Source: an uncultured Lachnospiraceae bacterium
GTDB lineage: Bacteria > Bacillota > Clostridia > Lachnospirales > Lachnospiraceae
Assembly (NCBI GenBank): GCA_946491665.1
Contig: CAMLYL010000003.1
Location: forward strand, 27,935-91,934
Direction of reading: 5' to 3'
DNA length: 64,000 bases
The notes below the pieces were generated by a model. That model saw only the letters and a list, made by a program, of their open reading frames with translations, was not told the origin of the DNA and did not search any database. Positions 1 through 8,800 of the stretch are shown piece after piece. A program made the translations under genes and the position numbers. Each line of letters begins with the position of its first letter. The stretch's first letter is position 1.

Positions 1-417
1 AGACTTCGGGAATATAAACGGAAGACAGAAGCCAATGAAGCAAACAGGAATAAATTTATGAGACTGCAGTCGGATGCAGAGGCCTTGCGGCAGGTGTATC
101 CGGATTTTGACCTGGATGCGGAAATGGAAAATCCGATGTTTGAACGTCTGGTGTGGGTATCCGGGGTTCCTATGCAGACTGCTTATGAAGTGGTGCACAG
201 GGATCAGATTCTGGCACAGGGAATGCAGTACGCCACACAGCAGACCAGGGAACAGATTTCAAATAATATCCAGGCAGGAATGAACCGGCCGCAGGAAGGT
301 GGCCTGTCCCAGCAGAGTTCTTCCCTTTCCCAGCCGGGAGGTCCTAAGACCTGGACGAAGGAAGAAAGAGAGGCCATTAAGAACCGTGTAAGAAACGGAG
401 AAAGGGTGGTTCTCTAG
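1..417 (+). CDS. Phage scaffolding protein, C-terminal part (5' end outside window)
   Basis: The frame is open from base 1, so the true start lies upstream; the ATG at 58 has no ribosome-binding site and the residues before it continue the same charged helix. The 138 visible residues are rich in Glu, Gln and Arg, have a Gly/Gln/Ser linker, and end in a basic helix (KEEREAIKNRVRNGE). Scaffolds placed directly before a capsid gene commonly bind the coat through such a C-terminal basic segment. The capsid gene starts 11 bases after the stop. The assignment rests on position and composition, since scaffolds diverge quickly; another head-assembly protein is possible. Confidence 0.65.
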   Translation, partial: RLREYKRKTEANEANRNKFMRLQSDAEALRQVYPDFDLDAEMENPMFERLVWVSGVPMQTAYEVVHRDQILAQGMQYATQQTREQISNNIQAGMNRPQEGGLSQQSSSLSQPGGPKTWTKEEREAIKNRVRNGERVVL

Positions 418-428
418 GAAGGAGTATC

Positions 429-1709
429 ATGTTAAATCAGTTTTTGTTTGAGACAGAAGTACTGCAGCTGTTTGCGGAGCCAAATACGAACGTGACGACT
501 GCAAATACGCCGGGGAATGATCTTTCTCCGACTATGAAGGAGTTCTATGATACGGAACTTCTGGAAAATGCCCGCGCAGATCTGTATTTTAATCAGTTCG
601 GAGATGAACAGCCGCTTCCCCAGGGCAAGGGAAATAAAGTGGAATGGAGACGCTGGGAGACTTTTGGAAAAGCCATGACACCATTGACCGAAGGTGTAAC
701 ACCGGATGGAAATAAACTTTCTATGGTGAAGGTAGAACAGAATATTAACCAGTATGGTGATTACAGTACCATCTCTGATCGTCTGGAACTGGAAGCTCTG
801 GATGATGTGATTCTGGGAGCAACAGAAGAACATGGAGCGCAGGCCGGCGAGACGCTGGATACAGTAACACGGAATGAAATTCTTACGGGAACTCATGTAT
901 TGTATCCGAATAGCAAGACCAGCCGGAGTGCACTGACCGGAGAGGATAAAATTACGACGACACTGGTAAATATGGCGGTCACACATTTGAAAAAAATGAA
1001 GGCGCCGAAAATTAACGGGGATTATGTCTGCATCATTCATCCCAGCGTGTCGGAAGATTTGCGGGAATGTGAAGGATGGCTGGAAGCACACAAGTATGCA
1101 TCTCCGGAAGAGATCTACAATGGTGAGATTGGAAAGCTTCACGGATGTCGTTTTGTGGAAACCACAGAGCAGATGGTTTATGGAGGCGTAGGGCTTGCAA
1201 AGGACGCGAAGAATCTGGCGGTAAATGGTACTGTTTCTTCGAAAGCAGACGTTACTTTTGATGGCGGCACAGTTGCAGCAGGTGAACTCGTTGGGAGAAT
1301 GGTTTTGATTGGCGGTGTCAGATATAAGGTAACTGCCAATACAACTACTTCTATGACGCTTGAGGATGCCCTGACAGGAAGCGCTGCCAGTGTCACCGCA
1401 GAGGATAACGCTGTGATTTATCCGGGCGAGGGCGGAGCAGAAGGATGCGCCGTCTATGCATGCACTTTCCTTGGAAAGAAAGCATACGGAATCATCAAAC
1501 CTACTGCAGAGTCCTTGAAAATGATTGTGAAGCAGCGGGGATCTGCCGGTACTGCAGATCCTTTGGATCAGAGATCTACTGTGGGGTGGAAAGCTTCCCA
1601 TGCGGCTAAGATCCTGTATGAAGAGAGATTGCTTCGACTGGAAGTGGGATCTTCTTACAGCGGCGTAGATTTTGACCAGGATTTGGAGGAGAAATATCAT
1701 GGCAACTAA
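429..1709 (+). CDS. N4-gp56 family major capsid protein
   Basis: This 426-residue protein has the family layout: an N-terminal segment with TTANTPGNDLSPTMKEFYD, then LPQGKGNKVEWRRW, a long region around NQYGDYSTISDRLELEALDD, and ICIIHP-like strands (VCIIHPSVSEDLR) before the C-terminal KIGSAGTADPLDQRSTVGWK-like end. Such proteins form the HK97-fold shell of short-tailed phages. Residues about 250-340 (Thr/Val/Gly rich, including VGRMVLIGGVRYKVTANTT) look like an inserted beta domain exposed on the shell; that is inference. A good site (aggaagg) precedes ATG 429. The next gene starts inside its last codons, so the two are probably translationally coupled. Confidence 0.93.
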   Translation: MLNQFLFETEVLQLFAEPNTNVTTANTPGNDLSPTMKEFYDTELLENARADLYFNQFGDEQPLPQGKGNKVEWRRWETFGKAMTPLTEGVTPDGNKLSMVKVEQNINQYGDYSTISDRLELEALDDVILGATEEHGAQAGETLDTVTRNEILTGTHVLYPNSKTSRSALTGEDKITTTLVNMAVTHLKKMKAPKINGDYVCIIHPSVSEDLRECEGWLEAHKYASPEEIYNGEIGKLHGCRFVETTEQMVYGGVGLAKDAKNLAVNGTVSSKADVTFDGGTVAAGELVGRMVLIGGVRYKVTANTTTSMTLEDALTGSAASVTAEDNAVIYPGEGGAEGCAVYACTFLGKKAYGIIKPTAESLKMIVKQRGSAGTADPLDQRSTVGWKASHAAKILYEERLLRLEVGSSYSGVDFDQDLEEKYHGN

Positions 1710-1917
1710 AGCGAAGGCGAATGAGAAGGTAACCGTAAAACTTCCCCGCGCTGCGAGTGGGGAAGGAAACTATATTACAGCCTCTGTCAATGGCAAGGTT
1801 TATAAAATCAAGCGCGGTGTTCCTGTGGAAGTGCCGACAGCGATTGCAGAGGTGATTGCTAACTCAGAGATCGCTCAGGATATGGCGATTGAGTATATTG
1901 AAAGCAATAAGAATTAG
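1699..1917 (+). CDS. Small phage structural protein of 72 residues, function unknown
   Basis: The ATG at 1699 overlaps the end of the capsid gene by 11 bases and is preceded by GGAGGA at 1685-1690, so I prefer it to the upstream TTG at 1672. The product is basic at the N terminus (MATKAKANEKVTVKLPRA) and then has short beta-like segments ending in an acidic helix. Proteins of this size directly after the capsid gene are often head decoration or minor capsid proteins, but no family is recognised here. A terminator-like hairpin follows its stop at 1933-1960, which makes it the last gene before a possible step down in late transcription. Confidence 0.75.
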   Translation: MATKAKANEKVTVKLPRAASGEGNYITASVNGKVYKIKRGVPVEVPTAIAEVIANSEIAQDMAIEYIESNKN

Positions 1918-1932
1918 GATGCGGCGGATTCG

Positions 1933-1960
1933 GAAGGGAAGTGAAAGCTTCCCTTCTTTT
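1933..1960 (+). terminator. Hairpin between capsid and connector genes, terminator-like
   Basis: GAAGGGAAG (1933-1941) pairs perfectly with CTTCCCTTC (1948-1956) across a six-base loop and is followed by TTTT. It lies after the capsid and its coupled small gene, where a partial terminator would make capsid mRNA more abundant than downstream mRNA. That role is inference. Confidence 0.6.
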
Positions 1961-1977
1961 CGATTGAGGAGGATGTT

Positions 1978-2355
1978 ATGGCAGTAACAATATCAGAAGT
2001 AATTGGGTTGGTAAAGCAGTTATATCCATGTGGGATTTCAGATAATATGCAGAAGGACTGGCTGAGGCAGTTGGATGAACAGATTCAGGATGAAGTGATT
2101 GAAACGCATGAACTTCCGGAGCATTATGAGCCGCCGGATTTTGATGCGTATGACATGGAAACGGAACTGATTGTGCCGGAGATCCATGCGGAGCTGTATG
2201 TGGCCTATCTGCGCATGAAGATGGCTATGATTCATGCAGATAAGGATGAATATGAGATTAACAGCACAAAGTTTAACAATTCCTATATTACCTACCAGCA
2301 ATACTATAACCGGAAACACAGGCCTTTAAGGAAAGGGTTCCCGAGGTACAGATAG
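1978..2355 (+). CDS. Probable head-tail connector (adaptor) protein
   Basis: The 125-residue product starts at ATG 1978 behind GAGGAGG. It begins with a helical segment (TISEVIGLVKQLYPCGISDNMQKDWLRQLDEQI), continues with an acidic middle and a helical region (IHAELYVAYLRMKMAMIHADKDEY), and ends in a basic tail. This all-helical layout and its place between the capsid gene and the tail protein fit a gp6-like head completion adaptor that joins portal and tail. Identity is by position and fold type, not by a diagnostic motif. Confidence 0.6.
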   Translation: MAVTISEVIGLVKQLYPCGISDNMQKDWLRQLDEQIQDEVIETHELPEHYEPPDFDAYDMETELIVPEIHAELYVAYLRMKMAMIHADKDEYEINSTKFNNSYITYQQYYNRKHRPLRKGFPRYR

Positions 2356-2364
2356 GAGGCAGGA

Positions 2365-4545
2365 ATGTTTTATAAGTCATTAGATTATAAAGCGAATACA
2401 AAAGATACTACAAGAGTGTTCCTGGGCTACAACCATACAAACCAGCCGGCCGACGGGGAATTTTATGATATGCGTAATATGTCTGCAGATGAATACCCGG
2501 CCATTGCAACCAGGAAGAGAAGAACAATGAATCTTACCCTGGCAAGCAATGATTGGCAGGAACTGGAAGTGAATTTTGAGTTTTCTTATGACGGAAGTGT
2601 ATCGGTTGGAACAGCAACATATCAATCTGGAAGTATTGAAGTTGGGGAAAAAGAAACACTTACTTTTTCCTGTAAGGCGGACGAAGAATTGGTTTCTTCT
2701 GTGGCATCAAAGGTTACATATTATGATTCAGAAGGAAATGAGATCGGATCAGAAGAGATTGGAAATGAATCATTCGTAACACCGGATCAGACAGGGTCCT
2801 GTGAGATTACTGTTTCGGCTTTAATCCGAGATCCGCAGGACCATACAGAAGAAGAATTGCCAGAATGTGTGACAGAGCTGTCGGTGAAATTGTTTAACCG
2901 GAATATCAGAGGGATGCTTTTGAAAGATGGGAAATTGGCCTATATGGTGGGAAGCAAACTGATGTATGACGGTCAGGAGATTGATTTCAAGGAATACATG
3001 TCGAAAGCTGATGACTATCGAACGGAAATGCAGCTTCTTTCTTTTGGGGTATATATCCTTATTTTTCCGGCGGCACTGTATTTTAATACAAATGATCTGG
3101 AAGATTATGGAAGTCTGTCAGAGGAATACGTGGCAGGAACTTTTGAATCACAGGTAAAGTTTACCATGTGTGATGCGCAGGGGGAGGAGATTACGGCATC
3201 TACGACGGAGCCGGAAGACCCGGAAAATATGGATTACTGGCTGAACACAGAGGAAAAATGCCTGTATCAGTGGAGTGACAGCCTTGCTATGTGGGTGTCG
3301 GTATCTGCGACCTATATCCGCATTGAGATTACGCATACTGTGCTTCCGGAAACACCATTCCCTCAGATGTTTTCCGAGGGAGACGCGGTGTTTATGAATT
3401 CCAGTCTGGAAGATATCAATAAGGGGAGTATCATTCAGAAACTGGGGGAAATTACGGGAGAATCTGGAGAGATAATAGGCGGATATATCGTGGTAAAGGG
3501 ATATTTATCCGGACAAGTTGTAGAGGAGGTATCACCGGAGAAGACGCTGTATTTCAAAAGAAAGATTCCGGAAATGGATTATGTCTGCGTATCCAATAAC
3601 CGTGTGTGGGGCTGCAGACATGGATTGTCCGAAGATTCCGAAGCGGTGAATGAAATCTATGCTTCCAAGCTGGGAGATGCAAAGAACTGGTATTGCTATG
3701 CTGGGAATGCAACGGATTCTTATGCACTTTCCCTGGGTGATGATGGGGAATTTACGGCAGCATTTACATTTAAAGGTTATCCGATGTTCTTTAAAGAGAA
3801 CGTGGTTTACAAAATTTATGGAGGGTATCCGGCGGCGTATCAGCTTTATACCTATGACTGCAGAGGTGTGCAGAGAGGTTCCCACCGTTCGCTGGCAGTA
3901 GTGAATGAATATCTGGTATATAAATCGGTCCGGGATATATGTGTCTTCGATGGAAGTATGCCAACTGGTATTTCCGGGAAGCTGGGAGCGGAAAAATATA
4001 AGAATGCAGCAGCCGGAGCGTGTCTGGGGAAATATTACATTTCCATGGAAAACAGTACCGGTTCTTCCTGTTTTTTTACTTATGATCTGGAACGAGGGAT
4101 TTGGAGTCGGGAAGATGATTTGAAAATAGAAGAGTTTGTTTATAACAATTCCGGACAGCTCTATGGGCGAAACAAACTATCTGTATATGGTTTTGAAGAT
4201 GCGGCAGATGGTTTTGGACAGGCAGAGGAAACTCCGGAAGGAAGATTGAAGTGGATGCTGGAAACTCCGGATCTGGGGTTAGAAGATTTGGAACGGAAAT
4301 GGGTCAAAGCGATTCATATCAGGGCATATATGGAATATGAGGCAGTGATGGATGTATATGTGGATTGTGATGATACCGGAAACAGACCGGTGAAGACAAT
4401 CCGTGGGGAAGGAAGGATTTGTTCTTGCCGTATTCCTGTGATTTCTGCCCGTGCAGATAACTATCGGATCCGACTGAGCGGTTATGGCTATGTAAGGATC
4501 TATTCGATCACAAAAGAAGTGGAGTATGGGAGTGACAGAAGATGA
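2365..4545 (+). CDS. Probable tail nozzle/tubular protein (beta-rich, 726 residues)
   Basis: This long beta-rich protein follows the connector by nine bases (site AGGAGG). The start, with KDTTRVFLGYNHTNQPADGEFYDMRNMS and then YPAIATRKRR, resembles openings of podovirus nozzle proteins that describe the mRNA-independent outer tube of the tail. Later blade-like segments repeat a pattern of aromatic and Gly residues (for example VCVSNNRVWGCRHG near residue 406 and FKGYPMFFKENVVYKIYGG). An acidic Ig-like insert lies at about residues 65-160. The size is close to T7 gp12 (tail tubular protein B), and its place after an adaptor supports that role. It has no signal peptide or membrane span. The function is inferred from context. 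Confidence 0.55.
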   Translation: MFYKSLDYKANTKDTTRVFLGYNHTNQPADGEFYDMRNMSADEYPAIATRKRRTMNLTLASNDWQELEVNFEFSYDGSVSVGTATYQSGSIEVGEKETLTFSCKADEELVSSVASKVTYYDSEGNEIGSEEIGNESFVTPDQTGSCEITVSALIRDPQDHTEEELPECVTELSVKLFNRNIRGMLLKDGKLAYMVGSKLMYDGQEIDFKEYMSKADDYRTEMQLLSFGVYILIFPAALYFNTNDLEDYGSLSEEYVAGTFESQVKFTMCDAQGEEITASTTEPEDPENMDYWLNTEEKCLYQWSDSLAMWVSVSATYIRIEITHTVLPETPFPQMFSEGDAVFMNSSLEDINKGSIIQKLGEITGESGEIIGGYIVVKGYLSGQVVEEVSPEKTLYFKRKIPEMDYVCVSNNRVWGCRHGLSEDSEAVNEIYASKLGDAKNWYCYAGNATDSYALSLGDDGEFTAAFTFKGYPMFFKENVVYKIYGGYPAAYQLYTYDCRGVQRGSHRSLAVVNEYLVYKSVRDICVFDGSMPTGISGKLGAEKYKNAAAGACLGKYYISMENSTGSSCFFTYDLERGIWSREDDLKIEEFVYNNSGQLYGRNKLSVYGFEDAADGFGQAEETPEGRLKWMLETPDLGLEDLERKWVKAIHIRAYMEYEAVMDVYVDCDDTGNRPVKTIRGEGRICSCRIPVISARADNYRIRLSGYGYVRIYSITKEVEYGSDRR

Positions 4546-4775
4546 AAACAGAACGTCCAATTTTAAATGGGAAAACAGACAGAGAGAATCTGCATATTCT
4601 GGAATCCTGGGCGCAGAATCTGATGGATGAGCTGGAATATACGTTGAATCATATTGATGAGACAAATCTGGCAAAACCGGAAGGGTATGTGCGCCAGGAA
4701 CAGATGCAGGAATCTCTGGACAGGCAATATAAAGAACTGCGGTCACTGATTGTCAGCAGGACGAAAGGAGCATAG
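4542..4775 (+). CDS. Small phage protein of 77 residues, unknown
   Basis: The ATG at 4542 overlaps the stop of the preceding gene (ATGA), a typical sign of translational coupling. The product is mostly helical and charged (NLHILESWAQNLMDELEYTLNHIDE, then a second helix QMQESLDRQYKELRSLI), suggesting a coiled-coil or a small virion subunit. It lies between the nozzle candidate and the Ser/Gln-rich virion protein, so a role in tail or internal core assembly is plausible. No family is recognised. Confidence 0.75.
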   Translation: MKTERPILNGKTDRENLHILESWAQNLMDELEYTLNHIDETNLAKPEGYVRQEQMQESLDRQYKELRSLIVSRTKGA

Positions 4776-4778
4776 AGG

Positions 4779-5822
4779 ATGGCAAGTACATATTCAAAGA
4801 CAACTACGACACAGAATACATCAACCAAAGGCGGGAGTACTTCGAAAACATCTGCAAGTGGGAAAGTATCAGGTACTACGAACCAGAAGCGGGATGAGGC
4901 GCTGAAAGATTATAAAGAGTCTGGCCAGGTGCAGAATGCCTATAATCAGCTCCAGAATACGCTGAATAATAAGCCTGGATCATTTACTTCCAGTTATCAG
5001 GATCAGTTGGATGAAATTTATAACCGGATTATGAACCGAGAGGAATTTAAGTTTAATATGAATGAAAATTCTCTCTACCAGCAGTTAAAGGATCAGTATT
5101 CTGTGCTGGGGAAGCAGGCCATGCAGGACACTATGGGGCAGGCGGCGGCTATGACGGGAGGATACGGATCCTCTTACGCACAGACAGCGGGGCAGCAGTC
5201 ATATCAGAATTATCTGCAGGAGCTGAACAGCCAGCTTCCGGATTTATATTCAATGGAATTGCAGAGATATCAGCAGGAAGGGGAGAATATGCAGAATCAG
5301 TATGCTCTGTCCCGCGATATGTATGATACAGAGTATAACCAGTATCGGGATTCTGTGTCCGACTGGCAGGCTGATCGGGATTATTACAGCGGGCTGTACC
5401 AGGATGAGAGGAATTTTGATTATGGGAAGTACAGTGATAACAGGAATTTCTGGAATGATGAATACTGGAATGAACGGAATGCAGAACAGACGACGGAAAG
5501 TAGCTCCTGGGAGAATACGTCCAGCACACAGACTTCCACTACAAACAGCTCGACTTCTTCCGGGGGATCCGGCGGCAGCTCCAGCAGATCAAAAAGTTCC
5601 AGCAAATCAGGGGGAAGTTCCGGCAGTTCCGGAAGTTCTGGAAGCACAGGAAATAAGCTTGTGCTGACCAATGCAGCATCGAATGCAGCAATTCAGAATA
5701 ATGTGAAGATTTTGTCTCAGCAGCCCAAAGCTTTTGCACAGGCACAGGTGAAGAACGCGTACGACAACGGGAATATTTCCCAATCTATGCTCAATTATTA
5801 TTATGATCAGTTAGGATGGTAG
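4779..5822 (+). CDS. Internal virion protein candidate, Gln/Tyr/Ser rich
   Basis: The 347-residue product starts three bases after the previous stop. The first 45 residues are Thr/Ser rich, followed by Gln/Tyr/Asn-rich helices. A central stretch holds GQAAAMTGGYGSSYAQTAGQ, a glycine-rich motif that I associate with internal virion proteins of Firmicutes short-tailed phages. Repeating SDWQADRDYYSGLYQDERNF-type aromatic/acidic segments follow. Residues about 235-290 are a low-complexity Ser/Gly linker, and the end is helical (ASNAAIQNNVKILSQQPKAF). It sits just before the giant polyvalent protein, as small core proteins sit before T7 gp16-type proteins, so a role in the ejectosome is inferred. 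Confidence 0.6.
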   Translation: MASTYSKTTTTQNTSTKGGSTSKTSASGKVSGTTNQKRDEALKDYKESGQVQNAYNQLQNTLNNKPGSFTSSYQDQLDEIYNRIMNREEFKFNMNENSLYQQLKDQYSVLGKQAMQDTMGQAAAMTGGYGSSYAQTAGQQSYQNYLQELNSQLPDLYSMELQRYQQEGENMQNQYALSRDMYDTEYNQYRDSVSDWQADRDYYSGLYQDERNFDYGKYSDNRNFWNDEYWNERNAEQTTESSSWENTSSTQTSTTNSSTSSGGSGGSSSRSKSSSKSGGSSGSSGSSGSTGNKLVLTNAASNAAIQNNVKILSQQPKAFAQAQVKNAYDNGNISQSMLNYYYDQLGW

Positions 5823-5832
5823 GAGGATATCC

Positions 5833-8800
5833 ATGGCAAAAAGAAAAACAGCAGATGAGGTGCTTGCAGAAAGAAACAGAAGGAAAGTGGGAACTATTGC
5901 AGCAGGAACTCCGACAATTTCCTATAAACAGGCAAAGCGTGCATATGGAGGAAATAAAACGGGAACATCTCTGGGTGCAGGGACTATGACTCTGCAGCAG
6001 GAGACAGCGGAACCTGTGCAGATGCTGGTCGATCCAACAGGGACAGACCGCAGGGAAGAAAATGCAGGAAGCACATTAAATGATACATCTACAGGCCGGA
6101 AAACGGCAGATGAGGTTATCCGTGACCGCGAAAGGGCGATTCGCCAGGGGACATATAAAAATTCAATTTCGGAAAAGAAGGAAGAAACATTATCCGGGAA
6201 CCGGATGACGTATCAGGATTTTAAAAAGACAGCAGAGCGTTCCGGCATCACGCCAAAGGCTGTTACCACATCTGAGAGAGAAGCGCAGATGCAGGAACAG
6301 ATTAAAGAGCAGAGAAAATTGGTGCGAAGACTCCGGATCGGACGATTGACCGGGCCAGTGACCTATGAGAACGGTGTTCTTCGGATTGATGGATATGATC
6401 CGGAGGCTGAAAAAAAGAAGCTTGCAGAAATGGAACGGGAATATAATTATCGAAATGTGGAAGACGGCGTGCCGGAAACGGCTTCCCAGACGGAGAATTA
6501 CAGACAGTATCTTGAAAATATCAAAGCGAATATTGGAGAAGATGAGGATCCTGAAAAAAAAGAATCTTTTATCTACGAACAGGAAAAAAACATGGAAGCG
6601 CTGTCAAAAACAGATGTGGCCAGATATGTGCGGGATTACCAGAGATACCAGGCGTCTGCAAGCGCGGGAAATGCGGAAAGCATCGGCATAGTGCGAGATG
6701 CTGAGAATGCCCTGAAGGAAATGGGGTATTCCAGGGAAGATATTTTAAGTTTGAAAGATACATATACAAGAATTGAGAATGCCAATGCCAGGGTAAAAAT
6801 GGAGGAAGATGTAAAGGATCGTGTCAATGGGACGTATGAGTACGATAGTGATCTGGAAAAGAAATTGATGGATGGCCCTGTAAGGCAGTCGATCGGTACG
6901 ATCGGGGCCAGTCTGGCATCTGGCGCAGGAATCCAGGAGGGGCTTGCATCGGCAATCGCGCAGGCTGTTACAGGAGAATATGTTCCAGTAGACACGAATT
7001 CTGCTTATTTTTATCCGGGGATTTATCGGGATGTGGCAAGGCAGGAAGTGTCTGAAAATATTGAGAATTCTGTCCCGAATAAATATGTCGGGAAAGGATT
7101 ATCCATGATCTACAATGCCGGCATGTCAACCGCAGATACCTTGGCTTCTGCAGCAGCGGGAGGGCAGGGCTATTCTCTTGCAAATATGGCGGCAGGAGCG
7201 GCTTCGGGGGCTATGAGGGATACATTTGACCGTACTGGCGATACGGGGAAATCTATGGCCACAGCTGCAGTAGCAGGCGGTATTGAATATATAACAGAGA
7301 AGGTTTCGCTGGATAATTTGTGGGATATCGTAAAGGGAAGTGGGAAGGCCGCAGGGCGAAGCACACTTACGAATTTGCTTGTGCAGTCTGGAATAGAGGG
7401 ATCTGAGGAGGCTGCTTCGGATGTGGCGAACAGAGTCGTAGATTCTCTGATCAACGGAGGAAAATCCGAGATTCAACAGAATGCCCAGAATTATGTGGCA
7501 AATGGGATGACCGAGGAAGAAGCGAAACGGCAGGCTGAAAAAGATTGGTGGAAGCAGTTGGGAGAAGATGCGCTTGTAGGGACTCTTTCCGGTGCTATGG
7601 GCGGTGGCGCCGGTATTGCGGCCAATACGATTTCTTCACGGGCAGCAGGATCTGAAGTGCAGGAATCAGGAGTGATGGAGACGGTTGCAAAGAGGGCAGA
7701 GCTGTATGACAGTTATCCGGTACAGAGTGCATTGCGGACATATGAAACACGTCCTACAAAAGCGAATGCCGGAAGACTCTATCAGGCTGTGGCACAGTTT
7801 GAGTATGATAATAATATAGAACCGGTATCAACGGAGCAGGGCTTACCTGCTGTTTTGCAAACTAATGCGGAAGATTCCTTGCCTGCAGAAGAAAGAACCG
7901 TAAATGAGCCCATTATAGAATCTCAAGAGCGTCCGGGAGCAGTGCGTCAGGTACAGAAAGCAGATAATGCAATGCGGCAGGAAGCGCCGGAAGGTGAAAG
8001 TCCGGCGACCATGATGCAGAGAAATCCTTATATCGAACAGGATGTTCGGGGTACAAAGTCACCGGAGGATGCCATTCAGGAGATCCGGGAAGCGAGAACT
8101 CCGTATCAACTGGTGTCTAATTTGCGTTCTGTGCAGGAAAATGGAACGGAATCAGAGATCCGGGAAGCAAGGGAAGCATTTGAGGTAACCTCTGCAAAAC
8201 TGATGGCAGATCGTGTGATTGCTCCAGAGGAACTTTCTATGGAACAGCAGCAGCTTACGGAAGCGGAAGCATACGAGGCTGGCTATGAGAACCGGCAGGT
8301 GGAAGATTATTTGCTGGCATATCCTGAAGCACAGATTGCCTATAATATGGGGATCCAGGAAAGAAGAAGAACGCAGAATGCAGATAATATCCCCACACAG
8401 GTAAATGACCTGACTGCGGCCAGGGACAGCTCTGGTAAAAGGATAACGGTCAGAACCATTCGGGATATTGAAAATGAGCCTGTTGCAGTGACAGAAAACG
8501 GAAATGTCAACCTTTCAGATATTACTTTTGAAAGCCCGGCAGTGCAGACGCTTTACAATAATGCGTCTACGAAAGGAACCACGAAGGCGGCGCAGGTTTA
8601 TCTGGAGGGCTACCCTTCCGGGATGAATGTGAAATCTTATGAAATGTATTTTAACCGGTTCGTAAACGCCGGGAAGCTGGGGGCGTCTTTTGAAAATACG
8701 GTCAGACGGAACGGGCAGTTAAGGAACTATATTCCGGAAGAGACGTTAAAGAAGTTTTATGATCTTGGGGCAGAAAGCGGGAAAAGCCGTGAACAGGCTG

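Noticed and set aside
432..1700. Long open frame of 422 codons on the minus strand
   Set aside because: It lies fully under the well-supported capsid gene, has no ribosome site, and its residue composition (Cys/His/Arg/Phe rich) is typical of an antisense shadow.
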